A stretch of DNA of 64,000 nucleotides from contig NC_066845.1 of NCBI RefSeq assembly GCF_001640805.2, forward strand, positions 16,122,307 to 16,186,306. Direction: 5' to 3'. Position numbers and translations under genes: made by a program. The notes under the pieces were generated by a model that did not search any database, was not told the origin of the DNA, and worked only from the letters and a program-made list of their open reading frames with translations. Source of the stretch: Lates calcarifer (lineage: Eukaryota; Chordata; Actinopteri; Centropomidae). Shown piece after piece: positions 42,290-56,239 of this stretch (position 1 is its first letter; the number at the start of each line of letters is the position of its first letter).

Positions 42290-43369
42290 CATTAAGTTTT
42301 ACCAGAAAATTTCATATGGATGTCTCACAGATAATTTTGCAAAGCTACAGCCTCATTTAACATGATTCATATCATATCAACATCACCACAATGACTGTGG
42401 TATTCAGTGGAAGAAACAATGCAGCTGACTCTTTTGAATAAGTAAAGAGACACTATTACTAACGCATTCATTTTGGCACTATCAGCAATGAATCATGGAT
42501 GTGGTGAAGGGCTGTATTTATCTGAGAACAGGACAGGGACTAAAGAGGTTTATCAACAATTTCATACATCCACTGATTCTGTCTGAAGTGAGATACAGCA
42601 TGAGGATGTAAGAACAGGAACAACTAGAGAGAAATGCCGGCAAAATCGTCATCCTATAATTATTTATGAAGTAGGGCATTTAAAGTGATTATGAGGTGTT
42701 CCTATAAAACAAGCAGGCTGTGAGGTCTTTATGTGTTTATTGTCCACGTCAACTGTTCTGAATGGCTTCAGTGGAAAAGCACATTTCAGCAAAAGGTGTC
42801 ACAACCATACATCTTGTTATGTGTTCATAGTGCTTACTTGCAAGGTGCCATTCTAATTCATGTCTGACTGGGCATATGCCACACAAAGGACACGGAATGA
42901 TTTCACTGAGAGTGTGCAAGTAGAAGTCAAGTAGTTGTACTGATGCATCGACATGACATCAAAGCAAACCTCAACATCAACACATAGCTGGCTATCTTTG
43001 GAAAGTGATGATGATCTTAGCTGTGCTTCTCTTCAACAGTGAGAAAGATTGCAATGTACAGCCGTCTGCGTGCTACATCCCATTTGACATGTTGACACAG
43101 TAGGCCCTTAAAAGTGCATGTGTCAGGAACTCGGAAGTAATAGTGCAATGTCTAACTTCAGAAGATTAGCCAAGCAATGACATAAGCTGTGGCTGCTCTG
43201 GTGTTTAGACGGCGTTTTTGAAAAATGTGTGTGGCATTCGTACGTGAGGAGAGAGAAATGAAGGTGATGGAAAAAGCTCTGCAAGAGTGGAAAATAAGTG
43301 AAATGTAAGTCATAGGTAGCAATATTTTGATAAAGTAATCATGCTTCAGGAGCAAACCTTAGACTCTGA

Positions 43370-43660
43370 AATCAGCCTTTGGTGATTCCGCGGAGCTCCT
43401 CCGAACATGGCAGCATCAGATTTACAAATTGAAAATCATTAATAATTCTAACCAGGATGTGATAAATCTGGAATCACTCCCGATGAACCTGGACACACTT
43501 TCATAAATCAAAAAGATTACTTGGAAATTTTTTAAAATCTGACGTCAAAGTGTCAGGCTTACTAATGGTTTTTGTAGATCCCTTACCGTGATATATCATT
43601 AATCTGAGATACATTTGAAGTGTGTCACCGGGGCAATATGTGATCCCTCTAATATTAGGA
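43370..43660. other. candidate conserved non-coding element
   Basis: A long repeat-free block mixing CpG-containing words (ttccgcggagctcctccg, actcccgatg, ttaccgtg, caccgggg) with homeodomain cores (aatcattaataattctaacc, tatatcattaatctg). Retained CpGs in AT-rich intergenic DNA suggest constraint. Confidence 0.3.
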
Positions 43661-46319
43661 ATATGCTGCTGTGTCAATACAGGAGGATAAAAGTGGGTGG
43701 GGGTGCTGGGGAATAAGTTGCCGTGGGTTACATTTTGATAAGGTAGTTCAATGAATATTTCAAATGGTCATACACAGCAGGAACTGAATATCCTTATGTT
43801 TGGATGTTCTGGTGGTGGCGCATCATGATAATAGTGATAATGATGATGATCATGCATGGCAGTCAAAACAGATAACCTACTATAGAAATGATAATGTATT
43901 GTAATGCAGTGCAAGTGTTTCCCTCCTAAATCCAGAGAATATCTACACAGAAGACTCTGTATCCCCAAAATCCACATCACCGCTGAAATACCTTCTTTAT
44001 TCTGAGAGCAGCGTTTGCTGAGACTTGGAAGTGCTATTGTGAAGAAGGTGGTATTGACCGTGATGGTGAACAGGGCACCTCTGTAATCTAAATGTCATTC
44101 ACTGAAAAGCATCTCCCACACAGCCAATGGCTTTCATCTGAATGTGCCTCCAAAAGATTCAATTACTTTTTCTCTCCTTCTATTTCTTTCACCCGCTGAT
44201 CTCCACCCTCCTCCCCATGCACTAGTTGCTTATCTGCCGTGATTATAGTCATTATGAAGCAGCCGTGTCTGTAGTGAGATTTCAGTAGGAGCAGACATGC
44301 TCAGCCAGCTGCCTCTGCAACCAGGTCCCGTTTAGTAAAGGAGCTGTACAAAGAGCTAGTTGGAGATGTTGCTGATGCTGGGTATTTCAATGACTCTTTG
44401 ATTCACTATAGATTCTTATAGTCATGGCATATCAGGAGAGTCAGTCACAATTATGTATTCTGTGCCATATGTCCTGTAAACATTGTTCACATTAACATGA
44501 TTGGCTCCATCTACCAGACCGTATGAAGGTTGTGTGCTGCAGTAATACACAACTCTGACTGTATTTCCTATTCTGGTGAGGCAAAGGGGAGAAGTATGGC
44601 AGCCTGGGGATAGAGGGCTGTATCAGACAACACAGCTGCTCTTTTCATGTTCAAAATCTGTTTCACGCACGTCTCCGTCTAGGTTTCAGCAGAGGGGGTG
44701 GAGTTTAAATGCGATGGAACAAAACTCATTTTTTGACAATGACATCAAAGGAGATGGCTGCTTTTGTGTTTGAAGTGGAGCATGTTTGAAGTGTTCTGAA
44801 GACAGTAGAGTGGTAGGGCAAGTTCATTGTTGCGTCGCTCTGGGGATGATTATCAGCTGCTATCGGCGCGAATCTCTGAAACAACTGTCAGCATGACATG
44901 TGAATAATGATCTCCCTTTTTCACCTGCTGACGCCTAACCAACTCTGACACCTAAATACCTACAGTACTACTAGAGTTCAGACATTCATTTCTTCTTACT
45001 TTCTTTGGCTCCGATTTTGTGCAATTCTTGGAAATTATTGAAATTATGGCAAAACTTTATTTCCACCCACCCTGCTACTTTGCACTTATAAAGAATGTAT
45101 AAACAATTAATAAATGGTTTAAACACATTGTAATGAGAAATAAGGACATTTAAAGGTGTTTATTTAAATCTTTGGTTACAATTAAAACTCCAGTGAGCTG
45201 TAATCATACTATATCATCATATATCTACATTAGTTTTACACACACTGTAAAATTGTTATAAAAGTATTGTAAGATATAAGAATATGTGCTGAGTGAAACC
45301 TGGATCCTCAACAAAAACATGGACCCATGTAACAACTGTCTGGGAATAAAATTATCCAGATAGCTCAATAAACCTGATTCATGCACTAATAAATACTTAG
45401 TAATGTTGTGTTAACATAATTGATAACTTTCACCCTGATCTAAAGTGTATATATCTTACTAACTATTCTTTTTTTTTTTTTACACCTTTCCAAACATACT
45501 CATAAATAGTGGTTGTATTACAAGTGCATATGCAATATCTGTAATATAAATATAACACAGTATAGTGTACAAACATGTACGTAAACTTAATTTTCCAAAA
45601 AATCAGAGAAGGACTGAAGAGGACTGAAGACATAATTATGTATGATTTCAAGTACTTACATGTTAACTCTTTACATAGTGGTCATGAACGCTTTAGTGGA
45701 GTTATACTGTAGTTATTAACAAAGACATTAATAAAACTTTAGTCCTAAATGTCCTGTCTCACCATAGTCATATACTGTATGATTACAGCTATGGTACACT
45801 GTGGCATCAAGTTATATCATAAGAAACACTTAAAATATCAAACCTACATATAGTTAGTAATAAAGCATTTATCAAGTGTATATCTGTTAAACAGGACAGG
45901 AAGAAGATTTTATTTGGATGATTATTATTCAGAAACATCTATTATGGATGAACACTCTCCAGATGTATTTATGTCAGATCAAATGTTACATGCATATACA
46001 GTACTTACTTACTGCATGAAAATAGCATGTTCCCTCTGATAATAGTACAAGTGAGAGAGCAATGGCTGACACTGCCCTTAAATATAAACTAGTCTTTGAT
46101 ATTAGTGCCTATCATACAACTGTGCACCCTTAATGGTTACATTAACCTAGTAAAATAGACAAGTTAACAGTCCTCCCAATATGTGTAGTAAGCTCTAGAT
46201 TTAGTTGGGCCTCTAAAATCCTCCTCCGCTAACTATTATTGTACATGGGTTGGCAGTCTATAGTCCAGCCTGTAAAATCTTTCAGGAAGGGTCATTAAGG
46301 ATATTTCATTATCTCCATA

Positions 46320-46960
46320 TTGCCAAGGTCAGGTTGTCCATATATCCACTTTACGGCTGCTAGGGGAATATGCTGCGACTGTAGTATAATAGACCAGAAA
46401 ATGTCCACACCAGGAATGATGGGAAATCAATATTGGGCCCAGCTCATCAATACAAACCCCATTTTCACAAGCAGGAAGAAGGTACTCGGGAAAAAAATGT
46501 TGAGGAAAATAGATTGAATCAGAGCGAGAAAATAAAATAAAACAATGCTTTATTGTTAATAAAATGTTTGTTTTTTTGGCGTACAATATGCTGGAAGACT
46601 CGTCACAGAAGAGGTTTAAACCGGTTTGGCTTGATTTTGTTTTAATCTGCCAGCACTGGATCAGGCAGTCCATAAATGTCCCAGCACAGTCATGTAACCA
46701 CGTTAAAGGAGAAAGAAACATGGGTTGTGACAATGATTTGCCCCATTTGTTACAGCAGTGGCAGCCAGGGGCCTCAATCTGCCTTTGGTTTGTTAGAAGA
46801 ATGTTGATGCCTTCAGTTTATTGCAGGGTAATGGCGAGGAGAAATGTAGGATGCCGACAAACAAAGGAACGTTTATATCATTACGACTTAGGGAGGATAT
46901 GTTGTGTAAACCGTTCAGTCATTACTAAATCAATTCCCCTGTCATACTCAGATGATATTT
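46320..46960. other. candidate conserved non-coding block, open on both strands
   Basis: Overlapping open frames of about 130 codons occur on + (46564-46962) and - (46329-46733), but neither peptide resembles a known family. The pattern of low stop density on both strands with moderate GC is seen in conserved non-coding blocks as well as by chance. It is followed by gccatttttgatgcaattaa. Confidence 0.3.
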
Positions 46961-48615
46961 GACACATTTGTATGTCTGCCATTTTTGATGCAATTAAAGC
47001 CTTAACATAAAATACACACAATACTCTTCTAAGATGCAAGGTGTAAATATTATAAGGTGAAACTGTCAGTACATGTAGGCTATTTGTTAAATAAACATAG
47101 CAGAGCATGTTGTGGTCCAACAAGGAATTTACAATGTGCTATGGTGGAGAAAAGAGAAAACAGCCCGTGGTTGTTTAACCAGCCAGTTGTAGCCTTGGGC
47201 GTTGTTTGTTTATGCAGCACAGCTTCCAACAAATGAATATCACACTGGCAAACTGATGTTGGAAAAAGCTAGGACTCTGCATACAAAAGCTTCTCCATTC
47301 CTTTCCAAACAAGCACCAGCATCAAAAACAATCCCAAATATTTCAAGTGAGTTCTGTTTCTCCACAACATAAAATGTATATGTTTTGCCCTGGATTATTG
47401 TGAACTGAACAGTGACTCACTACTGTTACTGTACAGTAGATGCATTGTCTTTGTGTGAACATTACACATTGTCTGCTGCATGTTAATGGCTTATTGACCA
47501 TGTATGGTGTAATGAGACCTTGGGTGCAGGGGCAGCCATGATATATGAGGGTGAAAATTGGCCTCTGCTGCACTGATGACCTAATTTCAATATTCAGGGA
47601 CTTGGGGATGGAAATGACACTTTTCACATTTAAGTGCTTTGTATTAGCCCCTGGCTTACTGTACCTCTGTCTAATCCCGGTCCACAGACAGAACCGCACA
47701 CCCGCACAGAGAGACAGCATTGGCTTATATATGGACCCTCCAAATTACAACCATTCATTGCTAACACAGCAAGGTGTACACCCTCACAACCACCGGGGCA
47801 GCGTGAACAGAGAGAGAGGCATTTGACTTGTTCTAGGAGTCACCTTCATCTTTTCCTGTTCAGCTGACTTGATGCATGCATTCAAGAAAATAAAGCAGAG
47901 GCGGATTCCAAAAGGGCTCTGTCTTCAGAGATAACCTTGAGGATGTATGGCATTTAGCATTCCGCTCAACCCCGGTCATGGCTTCCTGAAAGCGGTCATG
48001 GCTTCCCTAAAGCACATATTTTGATCCCTAGCCTTATGTAGGGAAACATTAATACCTTTTTCATGCTAAATGGGAGAGTTTCCTTTTTTTTTTTTGTAAG
48101 GGAAGCAGATTCAAACTGGAATTTAAAGACTGTCATTGCATGTTAGGGCAAAAGGGGGATGAAGCTCGATGACCTATTTGTATTTCTGTCTGGGAGAGGA
48201 GTAGAAGACGAGGGTGGGGTGTGCAGCGGAAGGTTGCGAAAATGCAGACTTATTTATCATTCATCCTTTATTTCTCTTGTATCAGTGAGTGGAGGTGTCA
48301 TGTTTGGCACATCGAAACTCTGTGTTCTGCCAAAGAGATGTGACGCCAAGAGAAATAGGTGTTGTTTTAACCTTGAGCCTGATTTAAGCAAACATGAATA
48401 TATTACGTGCAGTATCCCTCATCCCCCAGCTGACGTGCTCACACTGTATTCTTGCAATGCTACTGTATATTAAGTGCAGTTTTTTACTGCAGACAGGAAT
48501 ATGAGCTGTCAGGTTCTGCACAAAGGACAGGTGAACCACAGCATAGCTTTGCTTTCTTCCTTGACAAGGGAGAAAACCCTGACAGATGCTCTGTAAGTGA
48601 TAACAAAAAGTACAC

Positions 48616-48616
<1 letters not shown>

Positions 48617-48651
<35 letters not shown>

Positions 48652-48664
48652 CTAGATAGATAGA
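48617..48664. repeat. (GATA)n microsatellite
   Basis: About twelve GATA units with one GCTA interruption. Confidence 0.97.
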
Positions 48665-49999
48665 TTTTTTTTCCCACTCACATGAGATGCCATACTAGAG
48701 CAGATGGGACAATGTGCTGGCCACAACTACTGCTACGTAAGGAGAGAATGTTTGTGTGTGTGTGTGTGCATGTGTGTGCATGTGTGCCATGGGGACATCG
48801 CAGTAGCTCATGGTGCTCCGACAGGTCCACTGTGTGTGGTGTTCTGCAGCATCAGCAGCCGGACAGGGGCCAGACGGTGGATTTATGATGCCAGGGAACG
48901 GAAATGACCTGCTTCTGTCATTGGGTGTGTGCCCCATCACGAGAGGCCCTAAACTATATTGGCACAGCGCTGACAGACATGTTTGTCATCCAGTCAGTTT
49001 TGAAGATACCAAGCACGGGGTATTGCTCCTTTGACAAGCCCCTCCACTCAATCTGTGTGTCGGTGTATGTGCAGTCTGCATCTTTCTTTGCTTTGTCTAC
49101 TCTTTTTTTTTTTTTTTGCTTTCAGAGATGTTGCTTCACATCAGCTATTTGCTTGGCGGTCAAATTAGACCTCATTTCTAGAAAGTAATTAAAGCAGATA
49201 TTATGGTGTTATTATATTATATTACAGTAGCTATGTCATTTTATGTAGCAACTTGTAACAAAGTAAGTTTTGAATGTTCTCTGTTATCTTCCATAGAATC
49301 TATTTGGACAATTACAATCTTTGTTTCAACATACTATAAAGCAGGCAACTGATTGACCATACAATAATCTAAATTATATTCTAACTATCCTGTTTCAAAT
49401 GCAATTCAAACACAGCCCTTACAGACTGAATCAGGAGGTGCTTTCAACTTTCCAGGATTACACGCAGAAGTGTTGCATGAACAGTGACACCTTCTGGCAT
49501 TCTGAAAAGGCCAAGTATGACTGGATTCAAAATTTCACTTACTACCCATTTCACCTTGATTACATGCAGTAGTCACACAGGGAAAATAATTATCATTCAC
49601 TAATGAACTAATCCAGTCAAGCCATATATGTATTTCAGTCACTGCTATAGGTCGTTGGTGAGGGAACCTTGACAACAACTATAAACACACTCAGTCATAC
49701 TTTGTATTGAAAAGCTAGTTTGGTACATAAAGACAGGGTAAAAACAAACACAGACTAATTTATGTTCATTTTGTGTACGTGATAAAAATGAAGTGTGTAG
49801 TTGTAGTAGCGTGGTCATATTGTGCATTTTGTATTAATGGCACTATTGTGGGATTTAAGATTTTAGGGGAGGTTGTAAAAGTCACAAGCACATGATGCTG
49901 GAACCAAAACCATCTTTGGTAGTTATATAAATATATGTCTTGAAGAAGCTTTTAGAAATTTTATGTTGATCATTTTGGGTGTAATAATGTTGCCTCAGG

Positions 50000-50021
50000 A
50001 AAAAAAAAAAAAAAAAAAAAA
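50000..50021. repeat. poly(A) run
   Basis: About 22 consecutive A bases. No retroposed gene body is recognisable on its 5' side. Confidence 0.95.
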
Positions 50022-51039
50022 GAAAAAATCAATTTGTTTATGCTCCTTGGCATTTTTTCAACTCTCCACTTATCAGCAATATTGTATACCTTCATATCCC
50101 TGCCAGGAAAAGAATAAAACCAAACCTCACAGCCTACAGTCCTAAGAGGACACTAGCTAATTACCTTAGCATTTGTTTTTTAAAAGCTCATTACTTAGCA
50201 TTCATTTTGTGGGCCAATTATCAGATCAATCTGTATTGAGCCCAGTTTAGTGATGTATATGTTTGTTCATTTTTACATATGATGCAAGCTAGACAGACAA
50301 TTAATGGGCACAAATGAAGGGCGTTAGGAGTTACACAAGAGATAGTTGATGTAATTGGGAACTTGTGATCATTGTAGGCATGTCACCACATGGTTATAAA
50401 ATTGGAAAATATAAAGAGGGATCCAACTAACATGGGCACCACAGAACAGAGACTGCCAAGTGCATAATAAAGGATCCAGCTGTAATTTAATCATGATCAT
50501 ATCTTAAATCAATCTTTTGTCAGTGTAGAATGGATGAATGACGCTGTAACAAAAGCCATCTCACAACAGTAAATCACTTGATCAGCTCATTTAGTAGATG
50601 CACACCATTTATTAAAAAAGGAGCACTTCATTAAATATTTTGGACCACGTCTTTAATAGAGGTGCAAAACTCTAGTTGATTTGTGGCTTTTTTTTTTTTT
50701 TGGCATTTAAAATCTCTGACCTACTTCTGTGATTTACACAGCAGACACCAAATTCTGTTTCTATCCACTTGAACTTCCAAAGATTTCCTCCATCACCAAG
50801 CAACCATCTACAGAGCCTTGCCTCACCCATCCTCTCCAATGAATATTTTATAAAGATGCAAAGATTTCCTTCTTCTCAGTGTGTAATCAAATGCACACAG
50901 TGCTGCAGGGATTTAAAGAAGAGATATAAAGTCACATCTTAAGGAAGAAATCCATTTTTCTCTAGCCTTGCATTCATTTAGGAATCAATGTGCTTCTCAA
51001 GAGACTGGCTATTTGAATCACACACATGTATGCACGTAT

Positions 51040-51040
<1 letters not shown>

Positions 51041-51072
<32 letters not shown>
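51041..51072. repeat. (CA)n microsatellite
   Basis: Sixteen uninterrupted CA units. Confidence 0.97.
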
Positions 51073-51074
<2 letters not shown>

Positions 51075-51699
51075 TGGAAACCTTTTTGTTATTATTCTGG
51101 TCTTTAAATGCTTTTAGACAGTAGCATTAATGGACTGCGGGTACTCAGTAATCAGAACACTATCATGTGATGGTGCTTAACTGAACACTTATGAAACATG
51201 TTAATTAGAAGTCAAAGTGGTGAACTGAACATAACACTTAATATACACAGTTAAAGTTATGGCCTTTTATTGTTAAACATGAAACACTAAAACTGACTCA
51301 TAGCACTTGGTAAATTTTGCCATGACTTCTGAGTTTCAAGTGACTAATGTGATAACTTTTCTCATTCTTGCTCAGAGCTGATCTTTGTGATTGAATCTAA
51401 TAATTTGTTTTAATTTTACAGATGCCATTAGAGAAGGGAAACAGCAATAAAAGGAAAATACTGAGAAGTGATTAATTTAACACACATATATTTTTCTATA
51501 ATTACATTTTTTTCTGCTCAGCTGTATTTCCATTAGAGTGAATTCAATGTCTTTTGAATATGTGATACAGTGTTTTTTTTTTTCCTTGGAACTGTTGGCA
51601 CAGTGTGCAATCCATTTGGGTCCTCTTGTTATTTTTATTGTCATGTTTGAAATGCTGTAATGCTGAACTGTTTTAATTAGTACTCTGCACTTTATGGAG

Positions 51700-51880
51700 A
51701 TCATTGTTCACGCTTGCCTAATTATGTTTAGATGGCCCAAATCTCCATCAAAGGAAACCATTATCCTACATCGATGGTGAAGCGACGGGATTCCATCTTC
51801 ACCCCCTAGACAAGGCTATTACTGCTCTGCCTTGGCTTGGACACGCTAAATAAACACATCAATTTCATAGGTCTGGAAAG
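51700..51880. other. candidate conserved non-coding element
   Basis: It contains gcctaattatgtttagatgg, aaaccattatcctacatcga and acgctaaataaacacatcaa. Homeodomain and forkhead-like cores sit amid preserved CpGs, with no repeat signature. Confidence 0.3.
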
Positions 51881-52189
51881 TTAGAGATTGAGGAGAGATT
51901 GTAGTTATCAGCTGCATATGGTTGATACAGATAGTGTATTATACATCACAAGTGTTTTTGCACCGACCAGATCAACCAGTACAGGACTGTGCTCTGTAAT
52001 GTCTCTAACCTCTGCTGAACCATAAATCTACTTCTGATGGGAAACTAGAAAGAAATGAAATACTATCCTTCCATTATTTACATATTCCTTTGTAATGTCT
52101 TTCTAATGGTGGTATTTAAGAGCAGTGGGGGAGGAATACGATTGGTGGTGTAGTTTTTTTTTCTTTGTATTTTTTTTTTTTTTTTGCAT

Positions 52190-52560
52190 GCATCCTTGCC
52201 TGAGAGCCTAGTGAATGTGATGGTTTCAGATTTGATTAGGCAGCCCAGGGGCCTCAGCAGTGCAGCCCTGCAATGGGCCGGCAGGGGCCTTGTACAGGCG
52301 TCTCATTGCTCACCATGCCTCAGTGGTGATGTACACATCGAGTGTGACCGCCCGCTTGATTTAAACAGCAGTCCAGCCTCGGTATGGGAGCGTGTTCACT
52401 CAGTGCAATATTGTGGCCCATTCATCCACTATCCACTGGACATTGGTCTCTGCCAAATACATTGGGCTTGCCACCACATTTGTGTTTGGTGTGAGTGAAT
52501 CGATGAAGCACGAGCACCGTGAGACTTAATGCTCGTGTGTCATGGTCTCTTAACACTGCA
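52190..52560. other. candidate conserved non-coding element
   Basis: About 370 bp at clearly higher GC than its flanks, lacking repeats and open for 104 codons on the + strand without recognisable homology. It has several CpGs (gggccggcaggg, accgcccgcttg). Confidence 0.3.
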
Positions 52561-53287
52561 CAAATCAAATTTCAACACCAGTATATTTTGTGGTGTTACA
52601 CTTTTAATGTAGTCCACTATTTAATACTTTATTTGAATATGATCTTATTCTCTATTTTCCATGTGGACAATCTGCAGGGAAGTAGGTTAGCAAGTATACA
52701 GAGCTGTTAGGTAGCCCTGACCTGCAAGACTCTGTAATTTTGAAATAACACAAACCTCCTCTTACAAATGCAAAGTTGAATTCATAGGCAATGAAACACA
52801 CCTCTACTCCCTTCAATACAGTCAGGGGTTTTGTTGCTACAGCCTTACTTACTGACCAGTAGAGTGGTATCTACTGTAACTGTAACTGGCATTAATGAGT
52901 CAGTTTGTTGACCTCTCTCTACTTGTGCTACATTCACACTAAGTTTAAGCATATACCATGACTCCATCATCTTGTCTTGTATCTATTTTCTCCTAAGCAA
53001 AGGTTACACACTGTGAGTTCTTGCTTTGATGTTAGCAACTGAGTAGTCAGCAAATACAGCCTTGCAAATAGTTGTGTACCACATTTAGAATTTACAATAT
53101 ACTGCTGGTGATGGTGGTGTTATGATTTAGACAAATATATTCTCAAAGTAACAATGCCTGAGAGTGTGCCTTATATATCCATTTTCAGTTTTCTACAAAA
53201 CTCAGCCAAGTAAAAGTGTAATACTTCAGGCTTTAGAATGAAAACGTTCTGCCTGATCCATTCTCAGTGGATACCTTAGATATAACA

Positions 53288-53312
53288 AAATAAATAAATA
53301 AATAAATAAAAA
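53288..53312. repeat. (AAAT)n run
   Basis: Five to six AAAT units. Confidence 0.9.
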
Positions 53313-53898
53313 TACAATAAAAAAATCAATTGATAAGAAGGTTGATATCTTTTAAAAACGTATGGTGAACTGTTTTGTTTATAATGTGTTGTACTGAATG
53401 ATGCAATGCATTAAATTTCACAATACAGCTATGTATCCCTACAGTCCAGGCAAACATCATAAGTTACATCCAATGGGCCAAAAAACAACTGAAACTATTT
53501 TGGAGTGAGACCATCCATGTCTCCAACACAGCTTCACTCGCAGAGTCACACACAGCTTGTGTTCTGCCCACAAAAGGGTAATGAGGAAATGCACAATAAA
53601 GTATTTCTGATGTTTTGATTTAAATTTCTTATTCATTGCTCTGCACCAAACAGTGATTCTATTTCCAATTTGGTTGGCTTGTAAACTAGCCCATCACACC
53701 ATTTCTTTATGTGAGAGCATAGCAGCCTGTGAGCATTGAAGTTATATTTAGAAATTCAATTCTTTACTCAGTCCCTGAGCCTACAGGCCCATGCTTTGCA
53801 CAAAATGAGCAAAGTTATTTTCATTTCCTAATGGTCACCACAGCCAAGCAGTAATGAGCAGGGCCAATGAGGATTGTTATTTTCTTAAGGATCAAATT

Positions 53899-53930
53899 AA
53901 AAAAAGAAAGAAAGAAAGAAAGAAAGAAAA
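53899..53930. repeat. (GAAA)n run
   Basis: About seven GAAA units. Confidence 0.9.
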
Positions 53931-54621
53931 TCCTGAGTAGTTCCATCATTACAAAGGGAAGCCTAGAGGAGAGTCTGCAGTTCATTAGTCTACATGCTTG
54001 GTCCTCCTGGTCCTACAGGGTGAGGGAATATGGGTGATAAATTGTGCATCCGTTCACTTCACAGTGCAAGTTGTCATTAAAGGCCCAATCTGGAATTGGA
54101 ATATAGTGCCACCTTTGAGATCCACCTGCTGCTGTAGCTGTGTTTGTATTTATTTTGTTGGGCTGGAGACTTTTATAACTCCCAGAGAGAATGGCTGAGT
54201 TCCTGAAATAAAGACTACCAGGTATGTAATAGCCTTTAAATGTATTTCAAAGCTGCAAATGATTCAGCTTTGTAAGGTTTTTAAAAGGTAGGGAAAATGG
54301 ACCTGGATTATTTCTTTAGGTCTACTCTTTATAGAAGGGTAACAGGCAGATTTTTTTTATATCACTCAGATTTACTGAATTAAATCCTCAATTTTTGTGC
54401 TATATAAAAACATATGTAATGTATGTATGGCTATATCCATAGGCATTTAATATACTTTACATTGCATTACTGAATCTGGTTCAGTACAGCATGGCTCATT
54501 GACATTTCTTGTAGATATAGTCTGTGATGCTTGACTCACTTGAGGACACTGCTGTACATCAAATAGAGGTAAAGCTGCCAGGTACATGATGTAGTTTTCA
54601 CAGTTTTGGAGTCTTCACTGT

Positions 54622-54800
54622 GTCACTGTGATGAAGCATGACATGTGAAGTACGGCATTGTGCTGGTGGGCAGCTTTTTTAAGCTCCGCACCAGTGAGGT
54701 CACTGGTCTCCTAATGACTTCCTGAGGGTTCATAGCCAGCCTCCTTCTCTGCAGCCCACAGCCCCCCCCCAATCCCACTCACCCAACACAGGCAGCTCAA
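54622..54800 (-). repeat. right copy of the ~150-bp inverted duplicate pair
   Basis: Reverse-complement partner of 36166-36325. The core 54652-54754 includes gcagcttttttaagctccgc and tcactggtctcctaatgact. A C run at 54764-54772 marks the less conserved side. The two copies lie about 18 kb apart in opposite orientation. Confidence 0.8.
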
Positions 54801-56239
54801 CGCTTGGCTAGCCTCTGTGCTCATTGTTGTTAATCAAGAAATAGGAGGCATAAAGATGCAGCAAGTCAGTTCATGCATGCCCAGTGGGGTCCTTTTTGTC
54901 AGACAGTCAAATGAAGCCGAATGGAAAAAGCTGCTTGTACTGTATACACACACATACGCACAGAGCAGTCGTGTAGGGGAATGATGGCTACCACTGGCTG
55001 GTTTGTGTGTCAGACAATTGCATATTCAACTTACATGGACATAAGCTCTTGTACTTGATCTATTATTTTGTACAGTTGTTGTACGTTATGATATTACAAC
55101 AGCACATTCTCAGATCATCAAAGCAATACATTTTTCACACATCATATATTTATTCTGCATCCAAGTAATGGACCACAGAACTAGAGTGATTTTTTTCTTA
55201 CTACTTGTGCATCTAAAGGCAGGATGAGAGGCATGTAAATCAGGCAGCCCATGTACTTCTTTAATATTTAACATAGGTTATTAGACAGGGCAAAGATTTG
55301 ACCCCCGAGCGCTTCTGCACATCACATGAATAACTAATGTTGGCTGATTATGTTAATCAGTGGTACTAGGCAGTGATGACCAGGAACCCAGCATCACTGC
55401 TGCAGGAGAGAGCTATAATCTCAGACGCATCACAAAAACACAGCCCGAGCCCATCATTAGCTCTGAAACACAGTTTCTGCACAGTGTGTGTAGCACGGGG
55501 TGATTTACACTTCACATGCTCAGCTTGAATTTTCCTTTAATATGTATACTAGAGATAAACATGCTGCATTTGTGAAGCTACTAGCTGTGATCTCCCTTAA
55601 CAGATAATCAAATATTTGCATAATGATAAGAACACTGGAGCTACACCAGCAACTCTGTGTGTCAGCAGCTACAAATGGCAGCGAGAGGAAACTGAAAATG
55701 TTAAAGTTCAATATCTAGAACTCATGTAATGTGACTGCAGTTAAGTCAGATGATACCAACCATGCATGATGCTAAATTATACCAAAGACACAACAACAAG
55801 AAGATTATCAGTGGGTCCAACACTTGGAAAAAATACAGATTTCACTCATGAATTTATATTTGTTGGTTTATGTAGGTAGATGGGTGGATATACTACAGCT
55901 GTTTGGGTGCAAATACTGCAGATATACAGTATAACATCCCAATTATAGTTTGGATGAGACACCTCTGTTACAGCCTCAGTTGGTACTACTGATAGCAGCT
56001 TTCTGTAGGAAAATTCCTCAGTGTGTGTCTGTGTGCATTCAGTAGCCATGCCAGCTCTGACATTTTTATCATATGACTGAGTGAACTTTAGGTGCACTGT
56101 ACAAAAACGCCTACATTTTTTTTTTTCAAAGACAACAGTGCTGATTTTAAAAGCTTATTGCTGCGTCATAAACCAAGTGCCTGTCTTCTCTCCTGTTTGT
56201 TTTGAGCCAAAGATAAAAACATACTTTTGGAAAGCCATT

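Larger units (their letters stand above)
36326..46319. other. intergenic with MITE copies and candidate non-coding elements
   Basis: It contains a probable repeat at 36970, MITE copies at 40528 and 41893, and candidate conserved stretches at 38500, 39020 and 43370. An AT-rich tract from about 45050 to 46050 shows nothing. No gene is recognised. Confidence 0.65.
46961..54620. other. intergenic, no gene seen
   Basis: It contains a short tandem duplication at 47973, a GATA microsatellite at 48617, poly(A) at 50000, and a (CA)n at 51041. Simple AAAT and GAAA runs occur at 53288 and 53899. Moderate-GC candidate blocks lie at 47500-47840, 48790-49030, 51700-51880 and 52190-52560. No coding homology was found. 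Confidence 0.65.

Noticed and set aside
48617..48664. Regular repeats that might suggest a CRISPR array
   Set aside because: It is a 4-bp GATA microsatellite without spacers, in a eukaryotic genome.
50000..50021. Poly(A) as the tail of a retrogene or LINE
   Set aside because: No coding remnant, LINE 3' end or target-site duplication is visible upstream.
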